Shown one piece after another: positions 1 through 7,875 of a stretch of 39,549 nucleotides of DNA (position 1 is its first letter; each line of letters starts with the position of its first letter). Below the pieces are notes generated by a model. That model worked only from the letters and a program-made list of their open reading frames with translations, was not told the DNA's origin and made no database searches. The DNA comes from Subtercola boreus (GTDB lineage Bacteria; Actinomycetota; Actinomycetes; Actinomycetales; Microbacteriaceae). The stretch lies in assembly GCF_003399625.1 (NCBI RefSeq), contig NZ_NBXA01000049.1, positions 1-39,549 of the forward strand, written 5' to 3'. The position numbers were made by a program, and so were the translations under genes.

Positions 1-40
1 CAACAAATAACACGTTGCGATAACGGTGGAGGTGGGCCTG

Positions 41-120
41 GCTTAGATTGCCCCGACACCCCGCAAAACGCCGAGGTGGTCTCCGCTTAGATTGCCCGAG
101 TGGTCCTGGCTAACGTTGCC
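41..120. repeat. Short direct repeats before the ParB fragment
   Basis: The 13-mer GCTTAGATTGCCC occurs at 41-53 and again at 85-97. A related GCTAACGTTGCC lies at 109-120. The TAG inside the second copy (88-90) is the in-frame stop that cuts off the upstream reading frame of the ParB-like remnant. The repeats coincide with the point where homology to a full ParB would be expected to continue, so they may mark a recombination junction. Nothing else is recognisable in the first 100 bases. Confidence 0.5.
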
Positions 121-630
121 AGAGACATCTCTGAGGAGGAAGCCGACGCCCAGGCGGAAGCGAAGCGCGCCGAACGGCGAACCCTGATTGCGAACAACAA
201 AGCATGGGACACCGCCGAAACCGTCCGGAAAGACTGGATCACCGCGCTCCTGACCCGGAAGAAACTCCCCACCGACGCAGCCGCGTTCGTCGCCGTGACC
301 CTCACCCGGCACTCCTATGACGTGGCTGGTGACAACAGCGGCAGTGCAGCCGTGTTCCTCGGCCACGAGGGATACGCCGCACGCGAAGCCCTCGCCGCGA
401 TGGTCGAAGCGACCCCGACAAAGGCCGGGTATGTGAGTCTCGCGGTCGCAGTGTCGGCACGGGAAAACCGGACGAGCCGCGAATCGTGGCGGAACCCGAA
501 CGCCTCAGACGAGGCGTACCTGCTGCAGCTCGAGAAATGGGGCCACCACCTCACCAACGTCGGACGAATCGCCGCAGGCCACCCCGCACCCGAAACCGTT
601 GAGGAGGCCACCGAAGCAGTGACGGAGTAA
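100..630 (+). pseudogene. C-terminal fragment of a plasmid ParB-like partition protein
   Basis: The 176 residues resemble the C-terminal part of the long actinobacterial ParB/RepB/Spo0J-family plasmid proteins. The stretch KAERRTLIANNKAWDTAETV (residues about 22-42) and the following helical region are typical as I recall them. The N-terminal ParB nuclease/CTP-binding domain and the HTH domain are absent, and the frame is closed by a TAG at 88-90. GTG at 100 is only the first possible start, and it lacks a clear ribosome site. A different parAB pair lies at 35.1-36.2 kb, so this is probably a relic of an older or second partition system. It could instead be a genuine short protein, but I consider that less likely. 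Confidence 0.6.
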
Positions 631-639
631 CACCACCGC

Positions 640-673
640 GAGGGGCGGACCGCGCACAACCGGCCCGCCCCTC
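640..673 (+). terminator. Hairpin after the ParB fragment
   Basis: A perfect 9-bp inverted repeat, GAGGGGCGG at 640-648 and CCGCCCCTC at 665-673, begins 9 nt after the stop codon at 628-630. The loop is 16 nt and no T-run follows, so it may be a weak or GC-type terminator. Confidence 0.4.
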
Positions 674-717
674 CCCCACCACCCGCAGAACGTGCCCGGC
701 TGTACGGGTGGTGCGGT

Positions 718-740
718 CGCCGGCCCTCCCGGGGCCGGCG
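718..740. terminator. GC-rich hairpin in the gap before the YhcG gene
   Basis: A perfect 9-bp stem, CGCCGGCCC (718-726) and GGGCCGGCG (732-740), with a 5-nt loop. It lies in the otherwise gene-free interval 631-939. It could end transcription from the left or belong to the leader of the next gene. Confidence 0.35.
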
Positions 741-884
741 GTGAGGGATCTCGGCGACCCCTCACACTCCCCACCCGAGGGAAACCACCCGGTTGCGCAA
801 CGAGCCGTTTCGCAACCTCGTTACCTGTTCCAGGATCACTCAGGCTTGCGGAACGGGAATGGGAATCGGCTCACCGGGTGGTGA

Positions 885-919
885 GTGAAGTAGTCCAGCA
901 GCCTGCTGGACTACTTCAC
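885..919. promoter_or_regulatory. Perfect 17-bp palindrome upstream of the YhcG gene
   Basis: GTGAAGTAGTCCAGCAG (885-901) is followed after one base by its exact reverse complement (903-919), 20 bp before the ATG at 940. The core, TAGTCCAGCA-N3-TGCTGGACTA, occurs again inside the gene at 1241-1263. Its position suits an operator or an mRNA hairpin over the start region. Confidence 0.6.
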
Positions 920-939
920 CGGATCAGTAGTCTGGATGG

Positions 940-1977
940 ATGGCTTCTGAGATCCGCCCGCTGCCCGCCGATTACGCCGCAGTCCTCAGCGATCTGAAGA
1001 CGCGTGTCCGTTCAGCCAGGCTGACAGCGCAGCGACGCGTGAACACCGAACTGATCAGCTTGTACTGGAGCATCGGTGACACCATCCTGCAACGACAGAA
1101 TGACCAGGAATGGGGTGCACAGGTCGTCGCCCGCCTCGCGGAAGACCTCCGGGCGGAGTTCCCAGCGATGAAAGGGTTCTCGAGATCGAATCTGTTCTAC
1201 ATGCGAGGTTTTGCGCAGGCGTGGCCTGACCGTGAGCAAATAGTCCAGCAAGCTGCTGGACTATTACCGTGGGGCCACATCATGGTGCTCCTCGACAAGC
1301 TCGACCGACAAACCGACCGTGACTGGTACGCGGAAAAAGCCGCCACGCACGGCTGGTCACGAAACGTCCTCATGAACCAGATCATGAACCGCACCCTGGA
1401 ACGAACCGGCGCCGCACCCTCAAATTTCACCGGACAGCTCGCACCCACAGACTCCGACCTCGCCGCCCAACTCGCTAAAGACCCCTACGTCTTCGACTTC
1501 CTCGACCTCACCGACGAGGTCGCAGAACGCGACCTCGAACAGGCCCTGATGGACCGGATCGTCGAAACCCTCCGAGAACTCGGCCCCGGTTTCGCATTCG
1601 TCGGCAGGCAGGTGCACTTCGATGTCGGCGGAGACGACTTCTACGTCGACCTGCTCTTCTTCCACACAGAGCAGCTCCGCTACATCGTCATCGAACTCAA
1701 GACAGGCAAATTCGAACCCGCCTACACCGGACAACTCGGCTTCTACATCGCCGTCGTCGACGACAAAATGCGCCGCGACTTCCACCGGCCAACCGTCGGA
1801 ATCCTCATCTGCGGCGGACACAACAACCACACCGTCCGCTACGCGCTCGGCCAAACCCACTCCCCCATGGCCGTCGCCAGCTACACCTACGACACCCTGC
1901 CAGCCGACGAACAACGAATCCTCCCCACCGCAGAACAAATCGCAGCCGCACTCGACTGGAACCCAGACGTCGACTGA
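940..1977 (+). CDS. YhcG/DUF1016-family PDDEXK nuclease
   Basis: This 345-aa protein has the two-part layout of the YhcG/DUF1016 family: an N-terminal helical domain of about 150 residues, then a PD-(D/E)XK nuclease domain. The nuclease core is visible as the FYVDLLFF strand (catalytic Asp) followed by YIVIELKTGKFEP (the E-x-K motif), near residues 230-255. Family members are known or suspected DNA-processing or defence-associated nucleases, but the substrate of this one cannot be read from sequence. ATG 940 is the first start after an in-frame TAG at 928. No strong ribosome site is seen, so a leaderless or very short leader is possible. A palindrome matching the one upstream sits within codons for residues 101-109. 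The neighbour dprA suggests a DNA-uptake or incoming-DNA processing context. Confidence 0.85.
   Translation: MASEIRPLPADYAAVLSDLKTRVRSARLTAQRRVNTELISLYWSIGDTILQRQNDQEWGAQVVARLAEDLRAEFPAMKGFSRSNLFYMRGFAQAWPDREQIVQQAAGLLPWGHIMVLLDKLDRQTDRDWYAEKAATHGWSRNVLMNQIMNRTLERTGAAPSNFTGQLAPTDSDLAAQLAKDPYVFDFLDLTDEVAERDLEQALMDRIVETLRELGPGFAFVGRQVHFDVGGDDFYVDLLFFHTEQLRYIVIELKTGKFEPAYTGQLGFYIAVVDDKMRRDFHRPTVGILICGGHNNHTVRYALGQTHSPMAVASYTYDTLPADEQRILPTAEQIAAALDWNPDVD
1239..1265. repeat. Intragenic copy of the TAGTCCAGCA palindrome
   Basis: AATAGTCCAGCA (1239-1250) and TGCTGGACTATT (1254-1265) form a perfect 12-bp inverted repeat with a 3-nt spacer. The inner 10+10 bases match those of the upstream palindrome at 891-913. 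It lies inside the nuclease gene and encodes the residues IVQQAAGLL. Confidence 0.65.
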
Positions 1978-2384
1978 GACCATGCAGGCGGGCGACAACG
2001 TCTACGCGCATTGACAAAGTTAGACTCATCGCCGCCAACTACCTAGTCGACCTCTAGGGCTTTCGGTGCGCGGATGACGTGTGGTGCAGTTGCCAGCGCT
2101 CAGGGCCGGCTGCGAATGTTTTGGGCGACCCCCCACACTCCCGCGACGACGCAACTGCAACGGAGCCGCCCCAGGGGCGGCACTGCACTTCTCGGTTGTT
2201 TGTGACCTTTCCGGCTGCCGATCGTAGCTCGCTTCGCCCCTCCCGCACCGGCCCGGGTGGACGCGGTCACTTCGTTCCCTTATTTCGCCCACCCGGGCCG
2301 GTACTCCCGGTGCTCTCGCTCGCTATCGATTCTCTCGCCGGAAAGGCCAAAAACAATGTTGGCCGAACACTGAAGGAGAACCCC
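1978..2384. other. Gene-free interval before dprA with a long inverted repeat
   Basis: About 400 bp without a credible gene. It holds a GCCGCCCC-A-GGGGCGGC hairpin (2165-2181). It also holds a perfect 14-bp inverted repeat, ACCGGCCCGGGTGG at 2247-2260 and its complement at 2289-2302, around a 28-nt centre. A TTGACA hexamer is at 2013-2018, without a well-placed -10. The interval probably contains the dprA promoter and leader. Confidence 0.45.
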
Positions 2385-3302
2385 ATGGCTACCACGCACA
2401 CCGACCCGATCACCGCACTCACCATCCGCACCAACACGGAGGATGAGGACTTCCTCGCCCGTGTCGCGTGGGCGTGCATCACCGAACCCGGAGACACCAC
2501 ACGCGGCACCCTCATCACCACCCACGGCGCCGCCGAAGCGCTCCGCATCACCCTCAACGACCAGCCTGCCGACGATGACGTTGCGGCCCTTCGGGAAGGC
2601 GCAATCAGCCGGTTCAACGCCGACGTCATCGCCACCACGATCGCGCGTACCGAGGCGCAGGGGTTTCAGATCCTGACGCCCTCGAACGAGCACTGGCCGA
2701 CCGGTCTCGCGGATCTCGGTGTCACCGAACCGGTGTGCCTGTGGGTGCGCGGTGACGCCACCCTGCTCAGCACCCCGTCGATCGCGATCGTTGGCGCGCG
2801 GGCCGCAACCGGGTACGGGGAGAACGTCACCATGACTCTCACCGACGGCCTCATCGACCACGGGTGGACGATCGTGTCGGGAGCGGCGTATGGGATCGAT
2901 GGGATGGCGCACCGCGCCGCGTTGGCCTGCCGCGGCAACACTGTCGCTGTGCTCGCCGGCGGGGTTGACCGGTTCTACCCGTCAGGGAACGACGGCCTGC
3001 TTGGGCGGATCGCGGAAGCGGGCGCGATCGTGAGTGAGATGCCCGTGGGGTTGGCGCCGACGAAGTGGCGGTTCCTGCAGCGGAACAGGATCATCGCCGC
3101 GATCGCGCAGAAGACCATCGTCGTCGAGGCCGGCCAGCGTTCCGGGTCCCTGAACACCGCCGGTCACGCGCTAACGATCGGCCGCCCGGTCGGTGCCGTA
3201 CCCGGCCCCGTGACGAGCGTCGCCAGCGCGGGGTGCCACCGCCTCATCCGCGAACACGGCACCACCCTCATCACCACCGCTGACGAGGCCAATGAGCTCT
3301 GA
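2385..3302 (+). CDS. dprA: DprA-like DNA-processing protein
   Basis: This 305-aa protein carries the Rossmann-like DprA/Smf core. SIAIVGARAATGYGE (near residue 130) and IVSGAAYGIDGMAHRAAL (near 165) are the family's nucleotide-fold motifs. They are followed by AVLAGGVDRFYP, FLQRNRIIAA and VVEAGQRSGSLNTA. Chromosomal DprA binds single-stranded DNA and loads RecA during transformation; plasmid copies are common in actinobacteria and may process incoming single strands. The length is at the short end for the family, and no C-terminal winged-helix extension is evident. ATG 2385 is chosen over upstream in-frame starts because AAGGAG lies 7 nt before it and the upstream translation is low-complexity. 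A strong hairpin follows the stop. Confidence 0.88.
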   Translation: MATTHTDPITALTIRTNTEDEDFLARVAWACITEPGDTTRGTLITTHGAAEALRITLNDQPADDDVAALREGAISRFNADVIATTIARTEAQGFQILTPSNEHWPTGLADLGVTEPVCLWVRGDATLLSTPSIAIVGARAATGYGENVTMTLTDGLIDHGWTIVSGAAYGIDGMAHRAALACRGNTVAVLAGGVDRFYPSGNDGLLGRIAEAGAIVSEMPVGLAPTKWRFLQRNRIIAAIAQKTIVVEAGQRSGSLNTAGHALTIGRPVGAVPGPVTSVASAGCHRLIREHGTTLITTADEANEL

Positions 3303-3310
3303 CACGGCGG

Positions 3311-3337
3311 GCGGGCCAGCCTTCCGGGCTGGCCCGC
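3311..3337 (+). terminator. Terminator hairpin after dprA
   Basis: A perfect 11-bp stem, GCGGGCCAGCC (3311-3321) and GGCTGGCCCGC (3327-3337), with loop TTCCG, starts 8 nt after the dprA stop. Confidence 0.65.
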
Positions 3338-3725
3338 GAGGGGAACCCGACGTTCCCGCTCGCACTCCCCCTTCGACCAACGTGCCGCCACGGCAGCGGA
3401 AACGGAACGCCGCTCACCGCGACGTGCAGTCTCATTTAGTTGTGCGAGATGCCCAACCCGTGAACCCGTTGAGGAGGCCGTGCCCAGGTCACACCAATAC
3501 GGTCCGTGACGTACAGATACGACGTGACGGTGTGGCCTGGGTGCGGGCGGGAGGTTTGGGTCCCGCTGTCCACCTGTGGGCAGGATGAGCCCGGAGAGAG
3601 CTCGTGCTGTCCACAGGTGGTCAGGGGGTTACCGAAACCCAACCGTCGTCGTTGTCGACACTGTCGTGACTTTCCCGCGGAACATCATTGCTGCGGAACA
3701 GGCACGACCCGTGGGGTGTCGGTGT
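3338..3725. other. Gene-free interval with nested inverted repeats
   Basis: No convincing gene in about 390 bp. CCACCTGTGG (3570-3579) and its complement CCACAGGTGG (3611-3620) form an inverted pair, and each copy is set in a CTGTCC/GTCAG context. It is the 3' side of two convergent units (dprA on plus, two small genes on minus), so a bidirectional termination role is possible. Confidence 0.35.
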
Positions 3726-3968
3726 TCATTCGGAGATGGGTGGGTATCCGCCGTCGGAGTCCGGGAGAGTGTGCATCCAGAGCATGGCATCGTCGGCTTG
3801 TTCCAGGGCGGCGTCTGCTGCGGCGATCGCCGCAGCAGAGTCTGGCCAGTTGGTGTTCCAGCTGTCCTTCGTCATCACGATCCGTCCCTCCCCCGCGAGG
3901 CGTCTCAGGCGGTGAAGAGATGCCCGAATTTCTTTACGGATCTCGTTCGCGCTTACCGGTTCAGTCAT
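3726..3968 (-). CDS. Small hypothetical protein (80 aa)
   Basis: Not recognised. It is an 80-residue soluble, mostly helical protein with an acidic, alanine-rich second half. It begins MTEPVSANEIRKEIRASLHR, suggesting an amphipathic N-terminal helix. It lies 9 nt downstream of the 103-aa gene on the same strand and is probably cotranscribed with it. Both point away from the mobC/relaxase operon and share the intergenic region holding the candidate oriT. Such pairs are often found next to mobilisation genes on actinobacterial plasmids; a role in relaxosome or copy control is only a guess. Confidence 0.6.
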   Translation of the reverse strand: MTEPVSANEIRKEIRASLHRLRRLAGEGRIVMTKDSWNTNWPDSAAAIAAADAALEQADDAMLWMHTLPDSDGGYPPISE

Positions 3969-3977
3969 GATCCGCCA

Positions 3978-4289
3978 CTAGCTCTCGGTCGACCCGGCAG
4001 GGTCTTTCGAGGCGGCTGCAGCGCGGGTGCGTGCCCGGCGTCCTGCTTGTCCGGGCGCCCGAACTCCGGTTGCTCGGAGGTCCTTCTCTGACCAGCCAGC
4101 CGAGAGCGCCGCCTTCCACGCGACGTCGTGGACGGCCATTGCTTCTTTCGCACGTGCCTCGGCGTCATCGGCGTCGTTCGCTGCGTTAGCGAGGGTTCGG
4201 ACGGCTTCGACCTTCGCATCGGTTTCGGCCTGCAACAGTGCCCGCGCTTTCTCAGCAGCGGTCTGGGGATCGATCAGCACATCACTCAT
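3978..4289 (-). CDS. Small helical hypothetical protein (103 aa)
   Basis: Not recognised. The N-terminal 60 residues are an Ala/Glu/Asp-rich helix, probably a coiled coil (ARALLQAETDAKVEAVRTLA). A Trp-containing middle (VAWKAALSAGWSEKDLRATG) follows, resembling a small HTH-like recognition segment, and the tail is basic, GRRARTRAAAA. The basic tail suggests nucleic-acid contact. It is divergent from mobC and separated from it by about 240 bp containing inverted repeats, so it could regulate or bind that region. The start ATG at 4289 is preceded by AGGGTGG. Confidence 0.65.
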   Translation of the reverse strand: MSDVLIDPQTAAEKARALLQAETDAKVEAVRTLANAANDADDAEARAKEAMAVHDVAWKAALSAGWSEKDLRATGVRAPGQAGRRARTRAAAASKDPAGSTES

Positions 4290-4390
4290 ACGACCACCCT
4301 AACCACCGCCAGCAACCTTCGTAAGCGGCGCCGGAACGGACTCCCCCGGGAGGCAGCCATCCTGAACCATCAAAGCCGAAGTGCAGAAGC

Positions 4391-4450
4391 AATTTTAGAG
4401 CAAGCTATAAAGTTACCCTGTGTAACTCGCTTGCGCCTCTTCCGCTTCGC
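4391..4450 (+). other. oriT: Candidate oriT upstream of mobC
   Basis: Nested inverted repeats lie just before the mobilisation genes: AGTTAC (4411-4416) and GTAACT (4422-4427) with a 5-nt loop, enclosed by CAAGC (4401-4405) and GCTTG (4429-4433). The GTAACTCGCTTGCGCCTC segment that follows is reminiscent of the TAAGTGCGCCCT nick regions of MOBP/MOBQ-type origins. The AT-rich flank and the position next to mobC are as expected for an oriT. The nick site itself cannot be assigned. Confidence 0.4.
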
Positions 4451-4530
4451 GTTCGGTGCGGTGCATACTTGTTGTATGTTCCCCGCTGTTGGCGGGTTCG
4501 CTGCGCTGGGCCTTTGAGGGGATTGTGGTC

Positions 4531-4935
4531 GTGTCGGAGTCGTTGTCGGAGGGTCGTCTGTTCGGGCGTCGTCGTCGGCCGAATGTTCCGGCTGGTGAGG
4601 CGCGGCGGGTAAAGAAGTATGAGGTTTCTGTTACGCCTGATGAGGATGCGCATTTGCGGGCGCGTGCTGAGGTGTTGGACGTCACTGTGCCGCGGCTTCT
4701 GTTTGAGTCGGCGATGAATGCGCAGGTGCGTACGGACACGGAGTGGAAGTTGGTGTGTGCGGAGTTGTTCCGGGTGTCACATCTTCTGAAGTCGGTGTCG
4801 GACAACATGAACCAGCTCGCGAGGTTTGCTAACGCGGAGGGTGCGTTTCCGACTGAGGCGGAGGGTGTGTACGAGGAGTACCGCCGTTTGGTGCCGCGGT
4901 TGGATGACACGATCAGGCGGTTGGCGGGGCTGTGA
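4531..4935 (+). CDS. mobC: MobC-like relaxosome accessory protein
   Basis: A 134-aa protein resembling plasmid mobilisation relaxosome MobC proteins. The central KKYEVSVTPDEDAHLRARAE strand-helix has a ribbon-helix-helix feel and is followed by the helical FESAMNAQ and VSHLLKSVSDNMNQLARFAN. These proteins bind oriT and help the relaxase open the strands. GTG 4531 is preferred because GAGGGG at 4516-4521 lies 9 nt upstream; GTG 4525 would be too close. The last four bases overlap the relaxase start (GTGA), which indicates translational coupling. Confidence 0.82.
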   Translation: MSESLSEGRLFGRRRRPNVPAGEARRVKKYEVSVTPDEDAHLRARAEVLDVTVPRLLFESAMNAQVRTDTEWKLVCAELFRVSHLLKSVSDNMNQLARFANAEGAFPTEAEGVYEEYRRLVPRLDDTIRRLAGL

Positions 4936-6635
4936 GAACGAACATCACGCGCGGCTCGCAGATGTCTGGACTGATGTCGTACCTGGCTGGTGGGGGTAAG
5001 GCGAACGAGCACACCGAACAGCATCTGATCGCCGGTAACTCGGCCATTATGGCGATGCACGGCGGCGCCGTTCTGGATCACGCTGCGGCGTTGGAGATCG
5101 CGAAAAGTCTCGATCTGCCACGGCAGACGTTCGGTACCGAAGTGACCCGGCTTGCTGTGTCGAAGGATGACAACGGCGTCGCACTCAGGGATGAGAGCGG
5201 GGCGGTGGTGAAGCGGCGGGTGCAGGCCGATGTGTGGCACTGCTCGCTGTCTTTGCCGGCCGAGGAGGGCCAGCTGACGGATGAGAAGTGGGGACAGATC
5301 GCCACGGAGTTCGTGGACCGGATGGGGTTCGCCGGTGCCGACACGGGGAAGGCCGAGTGCCGGTGGGTGGCGGTGCGCCACGGGTTGTCGAAGAACGGCA
5401 ACGACCACATCCACATCGCTGTCTCGTTGGTGCGGGAGGACGGCACAAAGGCGGTCGTGAACAACGATTACAACCGTTCCCAGCAGGTCAGTAATGACCT
5501 GGAGCGTGAACACGATTTGCAGGTGTACACCCAGCCCGGACGTGAGTTCGGTGAGCGCGGTGTGAAGCCGGGGGCGCGTGAGTCCGCGGCACGCCGTGGC
5601 CAGATCGAACCTGACGTCTACCGCCTCGAACGGGCAGTACGGGCGGCAGCTGCAGCGTCGGTGGATGAGGGCGAGTTCGTCCGCCGGATGCGGCAGGCGG
5701 GGGTTCTCATCCGGCCGAGGTTCGCGGCAGGCCGAGACGATGTTGTGGCCGGCTACTCCGTCGCGCTACGGCCAAAACAGGGCCAGCAGGTTGTCTGGCA
5801 TGGGGGCGGGAAGCTCGCACGGGATCTCACATTGCCGGAGCTTCGGAAGAGCTGGCCAGACGAACCCACGAAGGCGGCGGAGGCGGCGGCGGAGTGGCGT
5901 TCGACGGCGAAGAATCCGTGGAAGTACCAGCCAGAGCAGCCCGGTCGGGAGCAGAATACGCCGTCGGCGGATTTGTTCGAGAAGTACGCAGCGGACATGG
6001 GTCGGCTGCACGAATACATCCGAAGCGTTGACCCCGCTGACAGGGCGACGTGGGCGCATGTCGCCCGCGACACTGCCGGCGCCTACGCGGCATGGTCCAG
6101 GAAGCTCGAGACCACCCCGGGCCCGCTTGCTGACGCGGCGAGGTCGTTGGCTCGGTCGGCTCATCTCCGCGCCCACGAGACAAAACCGCGTCCGGTGGAC
6201 ATGCCGTCCATGGCAGGTACCACCGCACTGATTCTTCAGGCGGCCACGAAGGGCAACACCGCCGCCGCGGAGCTGCTGCTGTTTCGGCAGCTGGCGATGA
6301 CTAGCCACGCGATCATGAGCGCACACCAGGCAGCAGGCGACGCCCGGCGTAGCGCGCAACTGTCGGCCACGCTGACCGGGCAGCTGTCTGAAGTCCGGGA
6401 CGGCTACCAGACCGTCATCACGGCCCAGAGCGCGGCGGAGCATGAACGGAAGTGGGAAGCGTTGCCTGCGGAGTTGAAAGACGCCAGGCGCCTCTCCCAA
6501 GCAAACTTCGGCGGAGGAAGCCCCGTCCCAACCACTCTCGCGCCGCGCGAGCAGGAAGCGGCGGGCCTGCAGGCGGTGAGGGCGCGTCAAGCGCGCACCC
6601 AGCAGGGCAATGACCGCGGCGATCGCGGACTGTAG
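4932..6635 (+). CDS. Relaxase/mobilisation nuclease (MobA/VirD2-like)
   Basis: A 567-aa protein whose first 200 residues form a relaxase domain (PF03432 type). The N-terminus, NITRGSQMSGLMSYLAG, is typical of actinobacterial relaxases, with Tyr17 a candidate nucleophile. The metal-binding histidine triad is seen as H150 followed by H159 and H161 in RHGLSKNGNDHIHIAVSLV. It would nick oriT and stay bound to the transferred strand, working with MobC and the VirD4 coupling protein at 18-19.8 kb. The C-terminal 300 residues are helical and Ala/Arg-rich without a recognised helicase or primase domain. The start GTG overlaps the mobC stop. Confidence 0.9.
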   Translation: MRTNITRGSQMSGLMSYLAGGGKANEHTEQHLIAGNSAIMAMHGGAVLDHAAALEIAKSLDLPRQTFGTEVTRLAVSKDDNGVALRDESGAVVKRRVQADVWHCSLSLPAEEGQLTDEKWGQIATEFVDRMGFAGADTGKAECRWVAVRHGLSKNGNDHIHIAVSLVREDGTKAVVNNDYNRSQQVSNDLEREHDLQVYTQPGREFGERGVKPGARESAARRGQIEPDVYRLERAVRAAAAASVDEGEFVRRMRQAGVLIRPRFAAGRDDVVAGYSVALRPKQGQQVVWHGGGKLARDLTLPELRKSWPDEPTKAAEAAAEWRSTAKNPWKYQPEQPGREQNTPSADLFEKYAADMGRLHEYIRSVDPADRATWAHVARDTAGAYAAWSRKLETTPGPLADAARSLARSAHLRAHETKPRPVDMPSMAGTTALILQAATKGNTAAAELLLFRQLAMTSHAIMSAHQAAGDARRSAQLSATLTGQLSEVRDGYQTVITAQSAAEHERKWEALPAELKDARRLSQANFGGGSPVPTTLAPREQEAAGLQAVRARQARTQQGNDRGDRGL

Positions 6636-6674
6636 ACACCACATGGATCAGCGATAAGGAACGGGGTACGTGTC

Positions 6675-7646
6675 ATGAGTGATCACGATGAAGTCGGCCA
6701 AGAGGTCAGTCAGCAGGCCCGGATCGCACTGACGATCGCGCTGCAGATGGGTGAGAAGTTCGCCCGCCTCCGCGAGGAAATGTCCCGCGACGCGGAAGCT
6801 CGAAGCGGCGCCCAGGCGCGGGAGCTGTCCGCCAGGTTCAACGGCGAACGCTCCGCAGCACGGGCCAGCCTGCAGGTTGTGGACCGGCCGGAGTGGTGGG
6901 ACAAGGCAAGCGTCCAAGACGTAGCCCGCGTTACGGAGACCGCTGCGGCGTGGCAGAACCATGACCCGGCAGCCCAGCACGCGGCCGCCGTCGTCAACCG
7001 GGAAGTGACAGAACGCTACGGCGTCGACACCACCGAGCTAGAAACAGCCGTAAAGCCTGAGCGCGTCAGAGCAGGCCGCGACCTCACCAAGGCGCAACTG
7101 CTGATCGCGGAGGCTGACCGGCTCGACCGGGCGAACGAGGCCCGCACCGAAACTACCCCTGCGGAAGGGTCAGAGGATGTGGACAACGGCCGGGCAATGA
7201 TGGCCGGCGAGATGGAAGCCCGCGCGAACGATTACGAACGCGACGCCGAGCACGGCGGCACAGACGCTCAAACACCCCATCAGCTGCGGGAGCTCGCCGC
7301 GGACGCCCGCGCCCAGGCGCAACTCTTCCGCGACACTTCTGCCGAGACCGAGCAGACAGCCGGGACCACGGACAGTGCCGCAGCACCCGGCGGGCGAAGC
7401 TCCGCTACGCGAGAGGCCGGCGAGGTGGCCTACGACAGCGCGGAACGGCGGCAGGAAACAATCCAGGCGATGGAGGCCAAAGGGATCCCACCGCACCTGA
7501 TCGGGGCGCGGATGAGCGCCGACAGCGCCCACGCCACACCCCCCAGCTCCACCGTCACCTCGAAAGCGCAGCTCAGTACCGTTCCGCAAACGCACCGCGG
7601 CCGAAAAACAGGACACGGCGCAGATCGCGGAGACCTCAGCCGCTAA
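6675..7646 (+). CDS. Helical plasmid backbone protein (323 aa), 3' end duplicated elsewhere
   Basis: Not recognised. The protein is hydrophilic and almost wholly helical, rich in Ala, Glu and Arg, with a WWDKASVQDVARV segment near residue 75 and coiled-coil-like stretches from 100 to 260. It follows the relaxase by 39 nt and is probably in the same operon; similar genes sit behind relaxases on related plasmids. The last 126 bases of the gene plus 4 bases beyond it are matched, with about 12 mismatches, at 17319-17448 on the far side of the sugar cassette, where no upstream part of the gene remains. ATG 6675 follows the weak purine stretch ATAAGGAACGGGG. Confidence 0.7.
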   Translation: MSDHDEVGQEVSQQARIALTIALQMGEKFARLREEMSRDAEARSGAQARELSARFNGERSAARASLQVVDRPEWWDKASVQDVARVTETAAAWQNHDPAAQHAAAVVNREVTERYGVDTTELETAVKPERVRAGRDLTKAQLLIAEADRLDRANEARTETTPAEGSEDVDNGRAMMAGEMEARANDYERDAEHGGTDAQTPHQLRELAADARAQAQLFRDTSAETEQTAGTTDSAAAPGGRSSATREAGEVAYDSAERRQETIQAMEAKGIPPHLIGARMSADSAHATPPSSTVTSKAQLSTVPQTHRGRKTGHGADRGDLSR

Positions 7647-7785
7647 CCCACGTCCTCGTTTGTAAAGCGGCGGTTGTGGTCTTCATCAAGAGGCCTTCGG
7701 GAGGGCGGGTGTAAGGAAGCGGGTCCCCGAGCCCGCTCTCGTCCGTAGAGTCAGCAAAGGGCCCCTGAGGGGACAGCCGAACATG
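7521..7785. repeat. Left copy of the duplicated backbone junction
   Basis: Two blocks match the region right of the sugar cassette. 7521-7650 pairs with 17319-17448 (130 bp, about 91% identity by eye). 7661 to about 7785 pairs with 17554 to about 17678 (roughly 80%, small gaps). Both blocks are in direct orientation. The roughly 105 bp between the blocks on the right, including a strong terminator, are missing here. Similarity stops near 7785, where the cassette begins. Confidence 0.85.
7636..7785 (-). pseudogene. Truncated 3' fragment of a DUF4913 gene
   Basis: Reading the minus strand gives LSPQGPFADSTDESGLGDPLP and PPEGLL, which correspond to LSPDGPFADSTDENRLGDPLP and PPEGMF in the intact DUF4913 protein at 17510-18010. 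Homology ends at about 7785, so only the last third or so of the gene survives and no start or family core is present. It is the mirror image of the situation on the right of the cassette, where the DUF4913 gene is whole and its neighbour is cut. Confidence 0.75.
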
Positions 7786-7788
7786 ACA

Positions 7789-7836
7789 TTGCGTTCTTTC
7801 CACTTTCCGCATACGATCTGCTTCAACGATAAAGCA
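7789..7836 (+). promoter_or_regulatory. Promoter and LacI-type operator of the sugar transport operon
   Basis: A -35-like TTGCGT (7789-7794) and a -10 TACGAT (7812-7817) are separated by 17 bp. Directly downstream lies the near-palindrome TGCTTCAACGATAAAGCA (7819-7836), which matches TGCTACAACGTTAAAGCA at 15272-15289 (consensus TGCT-N2-AACGWT-N2-AGCA). The AACGTT-centred palindrome is typical of LacI-family operators. Placed over the transcription start, it would repress the ABC/glycosidase operon. Confidence 0.7.
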
Positions 7837-7875
7837 CATTGCTGATCGGAACCACACAGCTCAAGGGAGAGTGTC

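Noticed and set aside
4413-5513. 366-codon minus-strand frame across mobC and relaxase start
   Set aside because: Overlaps the well-supported MobC and relaxase genes; its translation is His/Arg/Ser-rich without domains.
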